Below are positions 32,140 through 43,061 of a DNA stretch of 64,000 bases, in pieces; the first letter of the stretch is position 1, and every line of letters begins with the position of its first letter. Both the position numbers and the translations under genes were made by a program. The notes below the pieces were generated by a model. The model was not told the origin of the DNA and ran no database searches. It saw only the letters and a program-made list of their open reading frames with translations. This DNA is from Croceicoccus sp. YJ47 (GTDB taxonomy: Bacteria > Pseudomonadota > Alphaproteobacteria > Sphingomonadales > Sphingomonadaceae), in assembly GCF_016745095.1 (NCBI RefSeq), contig NZ_CP067087.1, positions 2,344,501 to 2,408,500 of the forward strand, given 5' to 3'.

Positions 32140-33345
32140 ATGGCCAGCATTGCCCCGGCGGTTCGCCCCGATCATGTTCCCGAAGCCCGCGTCGTCGACT
32201 TCGACATTTTCGCGCCGCCGGGCGGGGAGCGTGATTATTTCGCGGCCTGGAAAACGTTGCAGGGTGGGCCGGGGCTGGTGTGGACGGGGCGCAATCACGG
32301 GCACTGGATCGCGACGCAGGGGGATCTGATCCGCGAATTGTGGGGCGATAGCGAGCGCCTGTCGAACGCCGCGCTCGCCGTGACGCCCGGCCTTGGCGCG
32401 GTGATGGACTTCATCCCGCTGCAACTCGATCCGCCCGAACACAAACCGTTCCGCAATGCCGTGATGCGCGGTTTCGCCAATCAACACGTCGTCGCGATGA
32501 CGCCGATGGTGCGGGACGTATCGCGCGACCTCATCGCCGATGTGCGCCCACGCGGCGGGTGCGAATTCATGACCGCCTTTGCCGAGGTGGTGCCGCTGCA
32601 TATCTTCCTCTCGCTCATCGGGGTGCCGGTGGAGGACCGGGCAAAATTGCGCCCGCTGGGACAACAGCTCACCCGGCCCGACGGCAGCATGAGCGTGGTC
32701 GAACTGCGCGACGCGGCGGACGATTACCTGCGCCCCTATGTCGAGGAACGGCTGAAGCATCCCGGCGACGATCTGTTCAGCCGCATTCTTTCCGTGCCCA
32801 TCGAAGGCCGCGCCTGGACGTTCGGGGAGGCGCAGCGCATGTGCCGCAACCTGCTGTTCGGCGGGCTGGATACCGTGGTCGCGATGTTCGGCAATATCGC
32901 GGCGCATCTCGCCCGCTTTGCCGGGGATCAGGACACGCTGCGTGAGGATGCCGCCCGCATTCCCGCCGCCACGGACGAACTCATGCGCCGCTATCCCACC
33001 GTTTCGGTCACGCGCAATCTCGTGCGCGACATCGTGATGGACGGGGTCACGATGAAGGCGGGCGACCTGCTCTATCTCCCCAGCGTGCTGCACAATCTCG
33101 ATCCGGCCTGTTTCGACAAGCCGGAACAGGTGGATTTCGATCGCGGCCTTTCGCCCGTGCGGCACACGACGATGGGGGTGGGGGCGCATCGCTGCGTCGG
33201 GGCGGGGCTCGCGCGGATGGAGGCGATGGTCTTCATCGAGGAATGGCTGGCCGGCATTCCGCCGTTCCGGATCGACCCCGACCGTCCGACGAAGATGCGT
33301 GCGGGCAATGTCGGCGCGCTGACCGAGCTGCATCTCGTGTGGTGA
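32140..33345 (+). CDS. Cytochrome P450 (CYP101-like)
   Basis: A 401-residue soluble bacterial P450. The I-helix motif is GGLDTVVAMFGNIAAHLAR, the K-helix E-x-x-R lies in TDELMRRYP, and the heme loop is TTMGVGAHRCVGAGLARME, with the Cys ligand near residue 352. The pattern GGLDTV and the N-terminal FDIFAPPGGERDYFAAW fit the camphor-type CYP101/CYP111 group frequent in sphingomonads; the substrate is probably a terpenoid or aromatic compound. No ferredoxin gene is adjacent, so redox partners come from elsewhere. Confidence 0.92.
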   Translation: MASIAPAVRPDHVPEARVVDFDIFAPPGGERDYFAAWKTLQGGPGLVWTGRNHGHWIATQGDLIRELWGDSERLSNAALAVTPGLGAVMDFIPLQLDPPEHKPFRNAVMRGFANQHVVAMTPMVRDVSRDLIADVRPRGGCEFMTAFAEVVPLHIFLSLIGVPVEDRAKLRPLGQQLTRPDGSMSVVELRDAADDYLRPYVEERLKHPGDDLFSRILSVPIEGRAWTFGEAQRMCRNLLFGGLDTVVAMFGNIAAHLARFAGDQDTLREDAARIPAATDELMRRYPTVSVTRNLVRDIVMDGVTMKAGDLLYLPSVLHNLDPACFDKPEQVDFDRGLSPVRHTTMGVGAHRCVGAGLARMEAMVFIEEWLAGIPPFRIDPDRPTKMRAGNVGALTELHLVW

Positions 33346-33419
33346 ATGGCGGGTGCGCGGCATCGGATCGGCAAAAGCTTCACTTGGCGTTCACCGGGTC
33401 GCTGGCTATAGGCGATTTC

Positions 33420-34223
33420 ATGACCGCACCTGCCGCACCCCGCCGCCGTTTTCGCACAGCATCCATCGTGATGGCCACCGCCGCCATGGCGCTGACCTCC
33501 GCATGCGGGGCGGGCGCGGGCACGAAGACCGACACCGCCTATGTCGCGCGCGATGTCGAATCGCTCTATTTCGCGGCGAAGGACCGACTCGACCGGGGAC
33601 AGATCAAGCAGGCCGCCGCCCTTTTCGACGAGGTGGAGCGCCAGCATCCCTATTCGCCGTGGGCGCGCCGGGCGCAGTTGATGAGCGCGTTTTCCTATTA
33701 CGCGGCGCGCGATTACAACACCGCGATTCAATCGGCGCAGCGGTTCCTCGCCATTCACCCCGGCAACAAGGACGCGCCTTACGCGTTCTATCTCATCGCG
33801 CTGTCCTATTACGAGCAGATCAGCGACGTCACCCGCGATCAGCAGATCACCGGGCAGGCGCGGCAGGCATTGACCGAGGTCGTGCGCCGCTATCCCGACA
33901 CCGCCTATGCCAATGATGCGCGGCTGAAACTCGATCTCGTCAACGATCACCTCGCGGGCAAGCAGATGACTATTGGCCGCTTTTACCAGCGGACCGGCAA
34001 ATGGCTGGCCTCGACCCTGCGCTTTCGCGAAGTCGTCGACGATTACCAGACCACGAGCCACACGCCCGAGGCGCTCTATCGCCTGACCGAAAGCTATCTC
34101 GCGCTCGGCATCCCGGAGGAGGCGAAGAAGGCCGCCGCCGTGCTCGGCGCGAACTATCCCGGTTCCGACTGGTACGAAAAGGCGTTCGAGCTGATGCAGG
34201 ACAAGGCGCCCGATTACGTCTGA
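33420..34223 (+). CDS. bamD: Outer membrane assembly lipoprotein BamD
   Basis: A 267-residue lipoprotein with signal ...MATAAMALTSAC (Cys near 29) and tetratricopeptide-like repeats (AKDRLDRGQIKQAAALFDEV, RDYNTAIQSAQRFLAIHP, YPDTAYANDARLKLDLV). BamD is the essential partner of BamA in beta-barrel insertion. It stands directly before recN, a conserved alphaproteobacterial arrangement. It should act on the YadA-like adhesin found in this window. Confidence 0.95.
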   Translation: MTAPAAPRRRFRTASIVMATAAMALTSACGAGAGTKTDTAYVARDVESLYFAAKDRLDRGQIKQAAALFDEVERQHPYSPWARRAQLMSAFSYYAARDYNTAIQSAQRFLAIHPGNKDAPYAFYLIALSYYEQISDVTRDQQITGQARQALTEVVRRYPDTAYANDARLKLDLVNDHLAGKQMTIGRFYQRTGKWLASTLRFREVVDDYQTTSHTPEALYRLTESYLALGIPEEAKKAAAVLGANYPGSDWYEKAFELMQDKAPDYV

Positions 34224-34352
34224 TCGCGCCTGCCGAGGCTCGCTGTCCGCCGCGCCCTGCGGACAAAGCTGTGGAAAAGCCGCGCCGATGATGCCGTGGC
34301 GGGCGGCGCGTGCTGGCGCAAGCGGAGTTGCTGCGCGACAAGTGGGGCTGCG

Positions 34353-36017
34353 ATGCTGACCTCTCTTGCCATCCGCAATATCGTGCTGATCGACGCGCTC
34401 GACCTCGCTTTTGCGCGGGGTCTGGGCGTGCTGACGGGTGAAACCGGCGCGGGCAAGTCGATCCTGCTCGACGCGCTGGGCCTCGTGCTCGGCAATCGCG
34501 CCGATAGCGGCCTTGTCCGCGCCGGCGAGGACAAGGCCAGCGTCACCGCCACGTTCGAATTCGAACCGCTGCCGCCTGCGCTCGCCGACGCGCTCGACGA
34601 TGCGGGGGTGGAGATGGAGCCGGGCGAACCGCTCATCCTGCGCCGCCAATTGAAGGCCGACGGGGGCAGCAAGGCCTTCGTCAACGGACAGCCGGTCGGC
34701 GTCGCGGCGCTGCGCGCGCTGGCCCCTTCGCTCGTCGAATTGCATGGACAGCATGACGATCGCGGCCTCGTCAATGCGCGGGGGCACCGGGCGCTGCTCA
34801 CCCGCTACGCCGATGCGGACGAAGGGGCGGTTGCCGCCGCGTGGCGCGACTGGCGCCGGGCGGAGGATGCGCTGGCCGCCGCGCGCGAACAGGCGGACAA
34901 TGCCGCGGCGGAGCAGGATCTCATCCTCGCCCATCTCGAAGAGCTGAACGCGCTCGCCCCGGTGGAGGGGGAGGAGGAGGAGCTCGCGCTCGCCCGCGCC
35001 GACATGCAGAAGGGCGAGCGGCTTTCCGGCGATCTGGAGGAATTGCGCCATTTGTGGGCCGGTTCGGACAGCGCGCTGGCCCAATTGCGGAGCGCGGCGC
35101 GGCGGCTCGACCGGATCGCGCCGGAACATGACCTGCTGGCCTCGGCGCTCGCCGCGCTCGACCGCTGCATCGTGGAGGGGACCGAGGCGGAGGAGCATAT
35201 CGCCCGCGCGGCAGAGGCGCTGTCCCACGATCCCGAACGGCTCGACGCCACGGAAAAGCGGCTATTCGACCTGCGCGCCGCCGCCCGCAAACAGGATTGC
35301 ACGGTCGATGAACTCCCCGCCAAGATGACCGAATTGCGCGACCGGCTCGACGCGATCGAAGGCGGCGAGGCACGGATCAAGGCGCTCGTCGAAACCGCGT
35401 CCGCAACCGGCGCCGCCTATCGCGCCGCCGCCGAAAGCCTGAGCGCGTGCCGCATCGAGGCGGCGCAAAGGCTCGACGCCGCGGTCGCCGCCGAACTGGC
35501 GCCGCTGAAACTCGATGCGGCGAAATTCCGCACCGGCATCACCCGGCTGGAGGAGGAGCGCTGGGGTCCGCACGGGATGGATGCGGTCGAATTCCTGATC
35601 GCGACGAACCCCGGCGCGCCGTTCGCACCGCTCGCCAAGATTGCCAGCGGCGGCGAATTGTCGCGCTTCATCCTCGCCTTGAAGGTTGCACTCGCCGAAC
35701 AGGGCGGGGCGGCGGTCATCATCTTTGACGAAATCGACCGCGGCGTCGGCGGCGCGGTGGCGAGCGCGATCGGCGACCGGCTCGCCCGGCTGGCGAGCGG
35801 GGGGCAATTGCTGGCCGTCACGCACAGCCCGCAGGTCGCGGCGCGCGGCAACACCCATTACATGATCGCGAAAAGCAGCGAGGGCACCGTCACCCGCACC
35901 AGCGTCGTCAGCCTGTCCGATGCGGAGCGGCAGGAGGAGATCGCCCGCATGCTGTCCGGCGCGGAAGTCACGCCCGAGGCCCGCGCCCAGGCCGAACGCC
36001 TGCTCGAGGATAGCTGA
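34353..36017 (+). CDS. recN: DNA repair protein RecN
   Basis: A 554-residue SMC-like ATPase. The N-terminus MLTSLAIRNIVLIDALDL leads into Walker A GETGAGKSILLDALGL. The middle is an Ala/Glu/Arg-rich coiled coil (about residues 155-365). The C-terminal ATPase half has SGGELSRFILALKVAL, IIFDEIDRGVGGAV and AVTHSPQVAARG. It acts in double-strand break repair. Confidence 0.96.
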   Translation: MLTSLAIRNIVLIDALDLAFARGLGVLTGETGAGKSILLDALGLVLGNRADSGLVRAGEDKASVTATFEFEPLPPALADALDDAGVEMEPGEPLILRRQLKADGGSKAFVNGQPVGVAALRALAPSLVELHGQHDDRGLVNARGHRALLTRYADADEGAVAAAWRDWRRAEDALAAAREQADNAAAEQDLILAHLEELNALAPVEGEEEELALARADMQKGERLSGDLEELRHLWAGSDSALAQLRSAARRLDRIAPEHDLLASALAALDRCIVEGTEAEEHIARAAEALSHDPERLDATEKRLFDLRAAARKQDCTVDELPAKMTELRDRLDAIEGGEARIKALVETASATGAAYRAAAESLSACRIEAAQRLDAAVAAELAPLKLDAAKFRTGITRLEEERWGPHGMDAVEFLIATNPGAPFAPLAKIASGGELSRFILALKVALAEQGGAAVIIFDEIDRGVGGAVASAIGDRLARLASGGQLLAVTHSPQVAARGNTHYMIAKSSEGTVTRTSVVSLSDAERQEEIARMLSGAEVTPEARAQAERLLEDS

Positions 36018-36054
36018 GCCCGCGCCGCCCCGTCCGGCCAACAGCCCTGTCCCT

Positions 36055-36109
36055 CCATCCCCCTGCCGACCGATCCCCCTGCCAACCCATCCCCCTGCCA
36101 ACCCATCCC
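36055..36109. repeat. 16-bp tandem repeat, about 3.4 copies
   Basis: The unit ccatccccctgccaac occurs at 36055, 36071 and 36087 with one or two substitutions and is truncated at 36103. It fills the gap between recN and the SDR gene, downstream of the recN stop. The composition (C runs on one strand) is unlike the coding DNA around it. Confidence 0.8.
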
Positions 36110-36188
36110 TTGTGACAGTGACCTTGACCCGCGCACCCGTTAAGGTCGCGCCCGTAACCCAAGCACACACATATCGGGAGATCGACGC

Positions 36189-36950
36189 ATGGATCTGGGA
36201 TTGAAGGGCCGCAAGGCGATATTGATCGGCGCGAATGGCGGCATCGGGCGCAAGGTCGCGCATGTCCTCGCCGCCGAGGGATGCCACGTCGCGGTGTGCG
36301 GCCGCAGCCAGGGCAAGGTCGACAAGATCAAGGGCGAGCTGGACGGCTCCGGCGTCACCGTTTTTGCCGACACGCTCGACGTGACGGACAAGGGCGCGGT
36401 CCCGGCCTTTGTCGAAAAGGCGGCGGGCGCACTCGGCGGGTGTGACATCTTCATCAGCTTCACCTCCGCCAATCCGGGCGAGGATACGGACGCGGCGTGG
36501 GAAACCATTCTCGAAACCGACGTCCTGTCGATTCGCCGCGGGGTCGAGGCGGCGAAACCCTATCTCGAAAAATCGGATGCCGCGGCCATCGTCTGCCTGT
36601 CGAGCACCGGCGCGACCGAGGAATTCATGGGCGTGCAGCCGTATAACGCGCTGAAGGCCGCGGTCATCAACTATGCCAGCGCCATGGCGCAGAATTTCGC
36701 CGCCGACGGCATTCGCGTGAACACCATCACCCCCGGCCCGGTCATGACCGACGATGGCCCCTGGGCGCATATCCGCGACAATATGAAGGATTTCTACGAC
36801 GCGACGCTCGCGCAGATCCCGATCGGGCGCCTCACCACGGGCGAGGAGCTGGCCAATACCATTGCGTTCACCGCGTCGCCCGCGTGCCGGGCGATGACCG
36901 GCGCCAATATCGTCGTCGACGGCGGCTATACCAAGCGCGTGCAATACTGA
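36189..36950 (+). CDS. SDR-family oxidoreductase
   Basis: A 253-residue short-chain dehydrogenase/reductase. The cofactor motif is LIGANGGIGRKVAHVLA, the catalytic Ser lies in IVCLSSTGATEEFMG, and Tyr-x-x-x-Lys is YNALKAAV. The C-terminus ANIVVDGGYTKRVQY is typical of the classical 3-oxoacyl-ACP reductase-like group. Position 1 of the second strand (CGRSQGK) suggests NADP(H). It is set between recN and ligA, which are normally closer neighbours, and has its own leader and terminator. Substrate unknown. Confidence 0.9.
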   Translation: MDLGLKGRKAILIGANGGIGRKVAHVLAAEGCHVAVCGRSQGKVDKIKGELDGSGVTVFADTLDVTDKGAVPAFVEKAAGALGGCDIFISFTSANPGEDTDAAWETILETDVLSIRRGVEAAKPYLEKSDAAAIVCLSSTGATEEFMGVQPYNALKAAVINYASAMAQNFAADGIRVNTITPGPVMTDDGPWAHIRDNMKDFYDATLAQIPIGRLTTGEELANTIAFTASPACRAMTGANIVVDGGYTKRVQY

Positions 36951-36977
36951 CACCCTGCGCGCCGCGCGACAGGAATG

Positions 36978-37006
36978 GGGCGGTCCGGCGACGGGCCGCC
37001 CTTTTC
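36978..37006 (+). terminator. Intrinsic terminator after the SDR gene
   Basis: GGGCGGTCC and GGGCCGCCC arms with a 6-base loop are followed by a TTTTC tract, 28 bases after the SDR stop. Confidence 0.75.
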
Positions 37007-37058
37007 ATGCGCACCCCTCTTTCTCGCCGGGCCGGGCGACGCTATCTGCGACCCATGA

Positions 37059-39170
<2,112 letters not shown>

Positions 39171-39234
39171 ATTTTCCGGGGCTTCACTCCGCCTGCCGGG
39201 TTGTCAGCGCGGTCATGGCCGCTACGTGTGCGTC

Positions 39235-40431
39235 ATGTTCTGTGATTTCAAACGCTTGTTCGCCGCATTTGCCACCGCCTGTTGGCTGATGGCCGCGCCG
39301 CCCGCCCCTGCGCAGGACGCCCATGCGCAGGACGACACCGTGGCCGCCGCGACGGCTTCGCAGCGCACGCCCGAAACGCCATCGACGCCCGCGTCCGACC
39401 CCGGCCCGGAGGAGGCGGCAAGCGAGGAGCCTTTGCCGCCGCGCCCGGCCTCGCCCGCCTACATGCCGACGACGCGCGGTTCGGGTCCGGTGCAGGTCGC
39501 CGTGGCGGAGGTTGCGCCCTATGCCATCCGGAATGCGGATGGCCGCTGGACCGGTCCGGCGCTCGACCTGTTCCGCGCCGCGGCGGAGGAGAGCGGGCTC
39601 GACTATACGCTGGTTCCGACATCGCCCGACGCCATCGGGCGCAGCGATGCCGCCGTCGCCTTTCCCGTGTACGCCACCGCGTCGCTGGCAAACGATGCGC
39701 GGCGCAGCCTGCCGTTCCATGTCGATTCGGTCGGGCTGATCGGGCGATCGCCGGGGGGCGGGTTCCTCGCCGGGCTCGCGGGGCTGCTCAATACCAGCTT
39801 CCTGCGCGTGGTGGCGATCGTGTCGGCGGTGTTGCTGGTGGTGGGGGCGATCTTCTATTTCGTGGAGCGCAAGACGAACGAAGGGCTTCATGCCGACGAC
39901 GGGCGCATGCATGGCATCGGGCACGGCTTCTGGTGGGCCGGGGTGACGGCGACCACCATCGGCTATGGCGACCTGGTGCCGAAAACGACCTGGGGCCGGG
40001 TGGTCGCGATGATCTGGATGCTGTTTTCCATGGCGCTCACCGCGATCCTGACCGCCTATATCATCTCGCTGACCGGGGCGCGGGGCGGCAGGACCGCGCT
40101 GACCGAGGCGGTGTCGGGCCTTGCGGTGGGCTATGTCGCCGATGGCACGATCGCGGGCGAGGATCTGCGCGGCGCCGATGCCTTGCGCGAATTTCCCACG
40201 ATGGACGCCGCGCTCGCCGCCTATGACGAGGAGGAGATCGACGCGGTCGCCGCCCCGTACCAGCAGGCCCGCGAAATGGCCGACGACCGGGAGGTGCAGC
40301 GCACGAGCGGTTCGGTCGTGATGCCGGTGTTCCGCGTGACGGAGCAGGGCGATTTCCGAGCCGCACTCGACCGCATCATCCTGTCCCCGGACTGGCAGTC
40401 CCGGATCGAGCGGGAATTCTCGGACCGCTGA
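39235..40431 (+). CDS. Prokaryotic ionotropic glutamate receptor-like (GluR0-type) potassium channel
   Basis: 398 residues from ATG 39235. Order: signal peptide (1-27), Pro/Glu-rich linker (28-80), first half of a periplasmic binding domain (85-175, GPVQVAVAEVAPYAIRNADG and GPALDLFRAAAEE), TM1 (189-209), pore loop with the K+ filter TTIGYGD (240-246), TM2 (254-279), second half of the binding domain (from GLAVGYVADGTI). A potassium pore inserted in a SBP_bac_3 fold is the GluR0 layout. The ligand is unknown; the very acidic linker is unusual. It follows ligA by 64 bases. Confidence 0.88.
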   Translation: MFCDFKRLFAAFATACWLMAAPPAPAQDAHAQDDTVAAATASQRTPETPSTPASDPGPEEAASEEPLPPRPASPAYMPTTRGSGPVQVAVAEVAPYAIRNADGRWTGPALDLFRAAAEESGLDYTLVPTSPDAIGRSDAAVAFPVYATASLANDARRSLPFHVDSVGLIGRSPGGGFLAGLAGLLNTSFLRVVAIVSAVLLVVGAIFYFVERKTNEGLHADDGRMHGIGHGFWWAGVTATTIGYGDLVPKTTWGRVVAMIWMLFSMALTAILTAYIISLTGARGGRTALTEAVSGLAVGYVADGTIAGEDLRGADALREFPTMDAALAAYDEEEIDAVAAPYQQAREMADDREVQRTSGSVVMPVFRVTEQGDFRAALDRIILSPDWQSRIEREFSDR

Positions 40432-40470
40432 GGCGCCCGATCACGGCGCGGCCCTTTACGGCGAGTCCCG

Positions 40471-41217
40471 TCACGGCATCGGCACCCATTTCATCACCCC
40501 GCCGGCAAACGGCGTCCATGCCCCCGTCGCAATGCCCGCCCGGCGCAGCACGCCGCCCGTCCATTCGTTGCACGTGGTGAACACCGTATAGGTGCCCTCC
40601 GCGTCATAGAATACGTCCTGCGGGAGATAGCCCGGATAGACCGCCCGGCGCCCGCCGCCTGTCCGCACGCTTTGCAAGATCTCCGTCACCAGCGCGCGAT
40701 ATTCCGCCCGGCTGATGCGCAGCGGGCGATAATCGGTCGACGGCGCCGGCCGGACATAGTGCGACACGTGCAGCAGACCCTCGCCGCCCGTCGCCACGAT
40801 CCGCGCCACGGTGACGGGGGAAAGATCCGCCCATGTCGGCGTGCCGAGAAACACCTCCCGCTCGCCCCAGCCGATGGCCACGTGGGTGTAGGGCGCCGCG
40901 ATCCGCCCGCCCGGATTGACGGCGAGATCGCCCGCCGGAAACAGCCGGGTCCAGTCCATGTCCGCATTGACGCGCGGCATCACGATTTCGGTGTGGACGC
41001 CATTGCTGCCGATCATGATCTCGACCGCGTCCGGCCCGCGCGCCTCTTCCCACCCGCGATGGGCGGGAAGTGAGGAGCCGACCCACCCCGCCACCGCATA
41101 GAGCGCGAGCAGGGCAAGCACCGCCGCCACCGCCACCGCGAGCCAGCGCGCCCCTTTGCGCGCCAGGCTCCGCAGCGGCCCGCGCAGCCCTATCGCCCGG
41201 CGCGCTTGCGCAGCCAC
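40471..41217 (-). CDS. DUF2459 (TIGR02117) family protein
   Basis: A 248-residue protein with one N-terminal transmembrane helix (WLAVAVAAVLALLALYAVAG) and an extracytoplasmic domain with VEIMIGSNGVHTEIVMP, YTHVAIGWGEREVFLGTP, and FTTCNEWTGGVLRRAGI, which together match the TIGR02117/DUF2459 family; the His/Cys/Asn set recalls a papain-like hydrolase. No ATG is available; GTG 41217 is the most reasonable start and overlaps the prmA 3' end by 28 bases. Function unproven. Confidence 0.8.
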   Translation of the reverse strand: MAAQARRAIGLRGPLRSLARKGARWLAVAVAAVLALLALYAVAGWVGSSLPAHRGWEEARGPDAVEIMIGSNGVHTEIVMPRVNADMDWTRLFPAGDLAVNPGGRIAAPYTHVAIGWGEREVFLGTPTWADLSPVTVARIVATGGEGLLHVSHYVRPAPSTDYRPLRISRAEYRALVTEILQSVRTGGGRRAVYPGYLPQDVFYDAEGTYTVFTTCNEWTGGVLRRAGIATGAWTPFAGGVMKWVPMP

Positions 41218-42095
41218 AGGATCGACCAGTCGCCCCGCACCGCCCGCCGTGCGAGCCGGAACCCGGCGCGAAAGGCCGCGCGGCGCACGTCGCGCTCCTG
41301 CGTCTCCAGCAATCCGGCGAGCAGCAGATGCCCGCCCGGCACCACCGCCCGCCCGAAATCGGGCGCCAGTTCGACCAGCGGCCCGGCGAGGATATTCGCG
41401 ATCAGCAGATCGTAAGGCCCGCGCGATTGCAGGATCGGCGAATCCATCCCCGCCGCGATGGTCATCGCCAATTGCCCCGGTCCGCTGCCGACGGGAATGC
41501 CATTCGCGGCCGCGTTGTCGATCACGACATCGTGGCATACCGCGTCGATGTCGCTCGCCGTGGCGAGCGCGCGCGGCCACAGATGCATCGCGGCAAAGGC
41601 GAGCAGCCCCGTGCCCGTCCCGATGTCGGCGATATTGCGCACGACGGCGCCCTGCGCCCGCATCGCGTCCAGCATTTCGAGGCAACCCGCCGTCGTCCGA
41701 TGCTGCCCGGTGCCGAAGGCCTGGCTCGCCGGAATGACGAAGCTCCTGATGCCGGGCGCATCGCTGGCCGGATGGTCGGGGGTGTGGACGTGGAAACGGC
41801 CCGCGGTGATCGGCTCGACCCCCTGCTGGCTCAACGTGACCCAGTCCTCCTCGGGCAGCTTTTCGACCGTGAGCGGCGGCGGCGCGTCGAACAGGGCGGC
41901 GATGGCGGTCCGGTCCGCCTTGGTCGGGCGGCGCGGCAGATACGCAACGAGCCGCCATTCGAGCGGCTTCTGCTCTTCGATCTCGCACCCGGTGACGACG
42001 ATGTCCTCGTCCCAGTCGGCGATGTCCTCCTGCCTGAGCAGCGCGTCATGCACCATGTCGCGCGGGGCGAAGGCCGTGATGATCCAGCTCGTCAT
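41190..42095 (-). CDS. prmA: Ribosomal protein L11 methyltransferase
   Basis: A 301-residue AdoMet-dependent enzyme. A divergent N-terminal L11-recognition domain (about 1-100) leads to AFGTGQHRTTAGCLEML, the AdoMet loop NIADIGTGTGLLAFAA, acidic SDIDAVCHDVVIDN and catalytic-loop LLIANILAGPLVELAP, all PrmA features. The ATG at 42095 overlaps the stop of the upstream SDR gene by 4 bases, so the two are co-translated. Confidence 0.92.
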   Translation of the reverse strand: MTSWIITAFAPRDMVHDALLRQEDIADWDEDIVVTGCEIEEQKPLEWRLVAYLPRRPTKADRTAIAALFDAPPPLTVEKLPEEDWVTLSQQGVEPITAGRFHVHTPDHPASDAPGIRSFVIPASQAFGTGQHRTTAGCLEMLDAMRAQGAVVRNIADIGTGTGLLAFAAMHLWPRALATASDIDAVCHDVVIDNAAANGIPVGSGPGQLAMTIAAGMDSPILQSRGPYDLLIANILAGPLVELAPDFGRAVVPGGHLLLAGLLETQERDVRRAAFRAGFRLARRAVRGDWSILWLRKRAGR

Positions 42096-42850
42096 CGCAC
42101 GAAGCTCGCGCCATTGGCGTCGATCACCGCGCCGGTCATGCTTTCGGGCGCATCCAGCGCGCAGAACGCGGCGATGCGGGCAATTTCCTCCGGTCGCGCC
42201 ACGCGGCCGAGCGGAATGTCGCGGGCCAGATCGGCGGCGTCGCTGGCGTTGGCACCATCGCCGACCATCGCCGTATCGACGAAGCCGGGGCACACGGTAT
42301 AGGCGAGGATGCCGTCGCCCGCATAATGGCGCGCAATGGTCTTGCCCATGGCGACCAGCCCGGATTTCGCCGCGGCATAGTGCCAGTGATCGGGCGAATC
42401 GCCGCGATAGGCCGCGCGGCTGGCGATATTGACGAGCCTTCCGCCCGCGTTGCCGCCCTCCTGCCAGTGCCGCACGGCGAGCCTCGACAATTGCGCCGCG
42501 CTCGACAGGTTGATGCGCAGCGTGCGGTCCCACGCGTCGAGCCATGCGATGTCGGACAGGTCGATGGGTGCGGCGTCGAACAATCCGGCATTGTTGATGA
42601 GGATGTCGATGCGCGTCCGCCCCGCCGCGCGCACGGCGGCCAGCGCATCGGCCCACAGCTGCGCCGGTGCGGCGGGATCGTCGAGATCGGCGGAAAGCTG
42701 CGCGCGCCCTGTGGGTCCGTCGCCGCTCCCGTGGGTGAGCACATGCACGCCGCGCTGCCGCAACATATCGGCAATGGCCTTGCCAATGCCGCGCGTGCTC
42801 CCGGTGACGAGCGCGGTCGGGGCGGCGGGGTTCGTCTCTTGATCGTCCAT
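42092..42850 (-). CDS. SDR-family oxidoreductase
   Basis: A 252-residue classical short-chain dehydrogenase: TALVTGSTRGIGKAIADML, ILINNAGLF, catalytic Ser in LVNIASRAAYRG, YAAAKSGLVAMGK, VCPGFVDTAM, and TGAVIDANGASFVR. It resembles FabG-like reductases; the true substrate is unknown. First gene of a minus-strand trio with prmA and the DUF2459 gene. Confidence 0.9.
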   Translation of the reverse strand: MDDQETNPAAPTALVTGSTRGIGKAIADMLRQRGVHVLTHGSGDGPTGRAQLSADLDDPAAPAQLWADALAAVRAAGRTRIDILINNAGLFDAAPIDLSDIAWLDAWDRTLRINLSSAAQLSRLAVRHWQEGGNAGGRLVNIASRAAYRGDSPDHWHYAAAKSGLVAMGKTIARHYAGDGILAYTVCPGFVDTAMVGDGANASDAADLARDIPLGRVARPEEIARIAAFCALDAPESMTGAVIDANGASFVR

Positions 42851-42940
42851 CGCCTCTGGTTAGGGGCGCATGCCGCGCACGACAAGGGGACAGCGCAAGC
42901 ACGGCGGGGGAGAGGGCCCGTGCCCGCCATCCCCCCGCCA

Positions 42941-42968
42941 AAGGGCGAGTTCATGCCAATTCGCCCTT
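42941..42968. promoter_or_regulatory. Inverted repeat upstream of the sdh operon
   Basis: AAGGGCGA (42941-42948) and TCGCCCTT (42961-42968) form perfect 8-bp arms with 12 bases between, in the divergent SDR/sdhC intergenic region. Operator or transcript hairpin; not assignable. Confidence 0.4.
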
Positions 42969-43012
42969 GCCCTCTTCGCGCCATGGTGCCATTCGCGGTC
43001 GCAACACCAAAT

Positions 43013-43039
43013 ATGGCCGCGCGTGCCTCGCGCGGCCAT
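43013..43039 (+). promoter_or_regulatory. Strong hairpin in the sdhC leader
   Basis: ATGGCCGCGCG (43013-43023), a 5-base loop and CGCGCGGCCAT (43029-43039) form an 11-bp perfect stem that ends 22 bases before the sdhC ATG. It has no T-tract, so it is not a normal terminator. In mRNA it would border the ribosome site at 43051-43057. Confidence 0.6.
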
Positions 43040-43061
43040 GGCAAGCGCAGGGGAAGAACCT

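Noticed and set aside
36055-36109. CRISPR-like array
   Set aside because: The 16-bp units are directly adjacent with no spacers.
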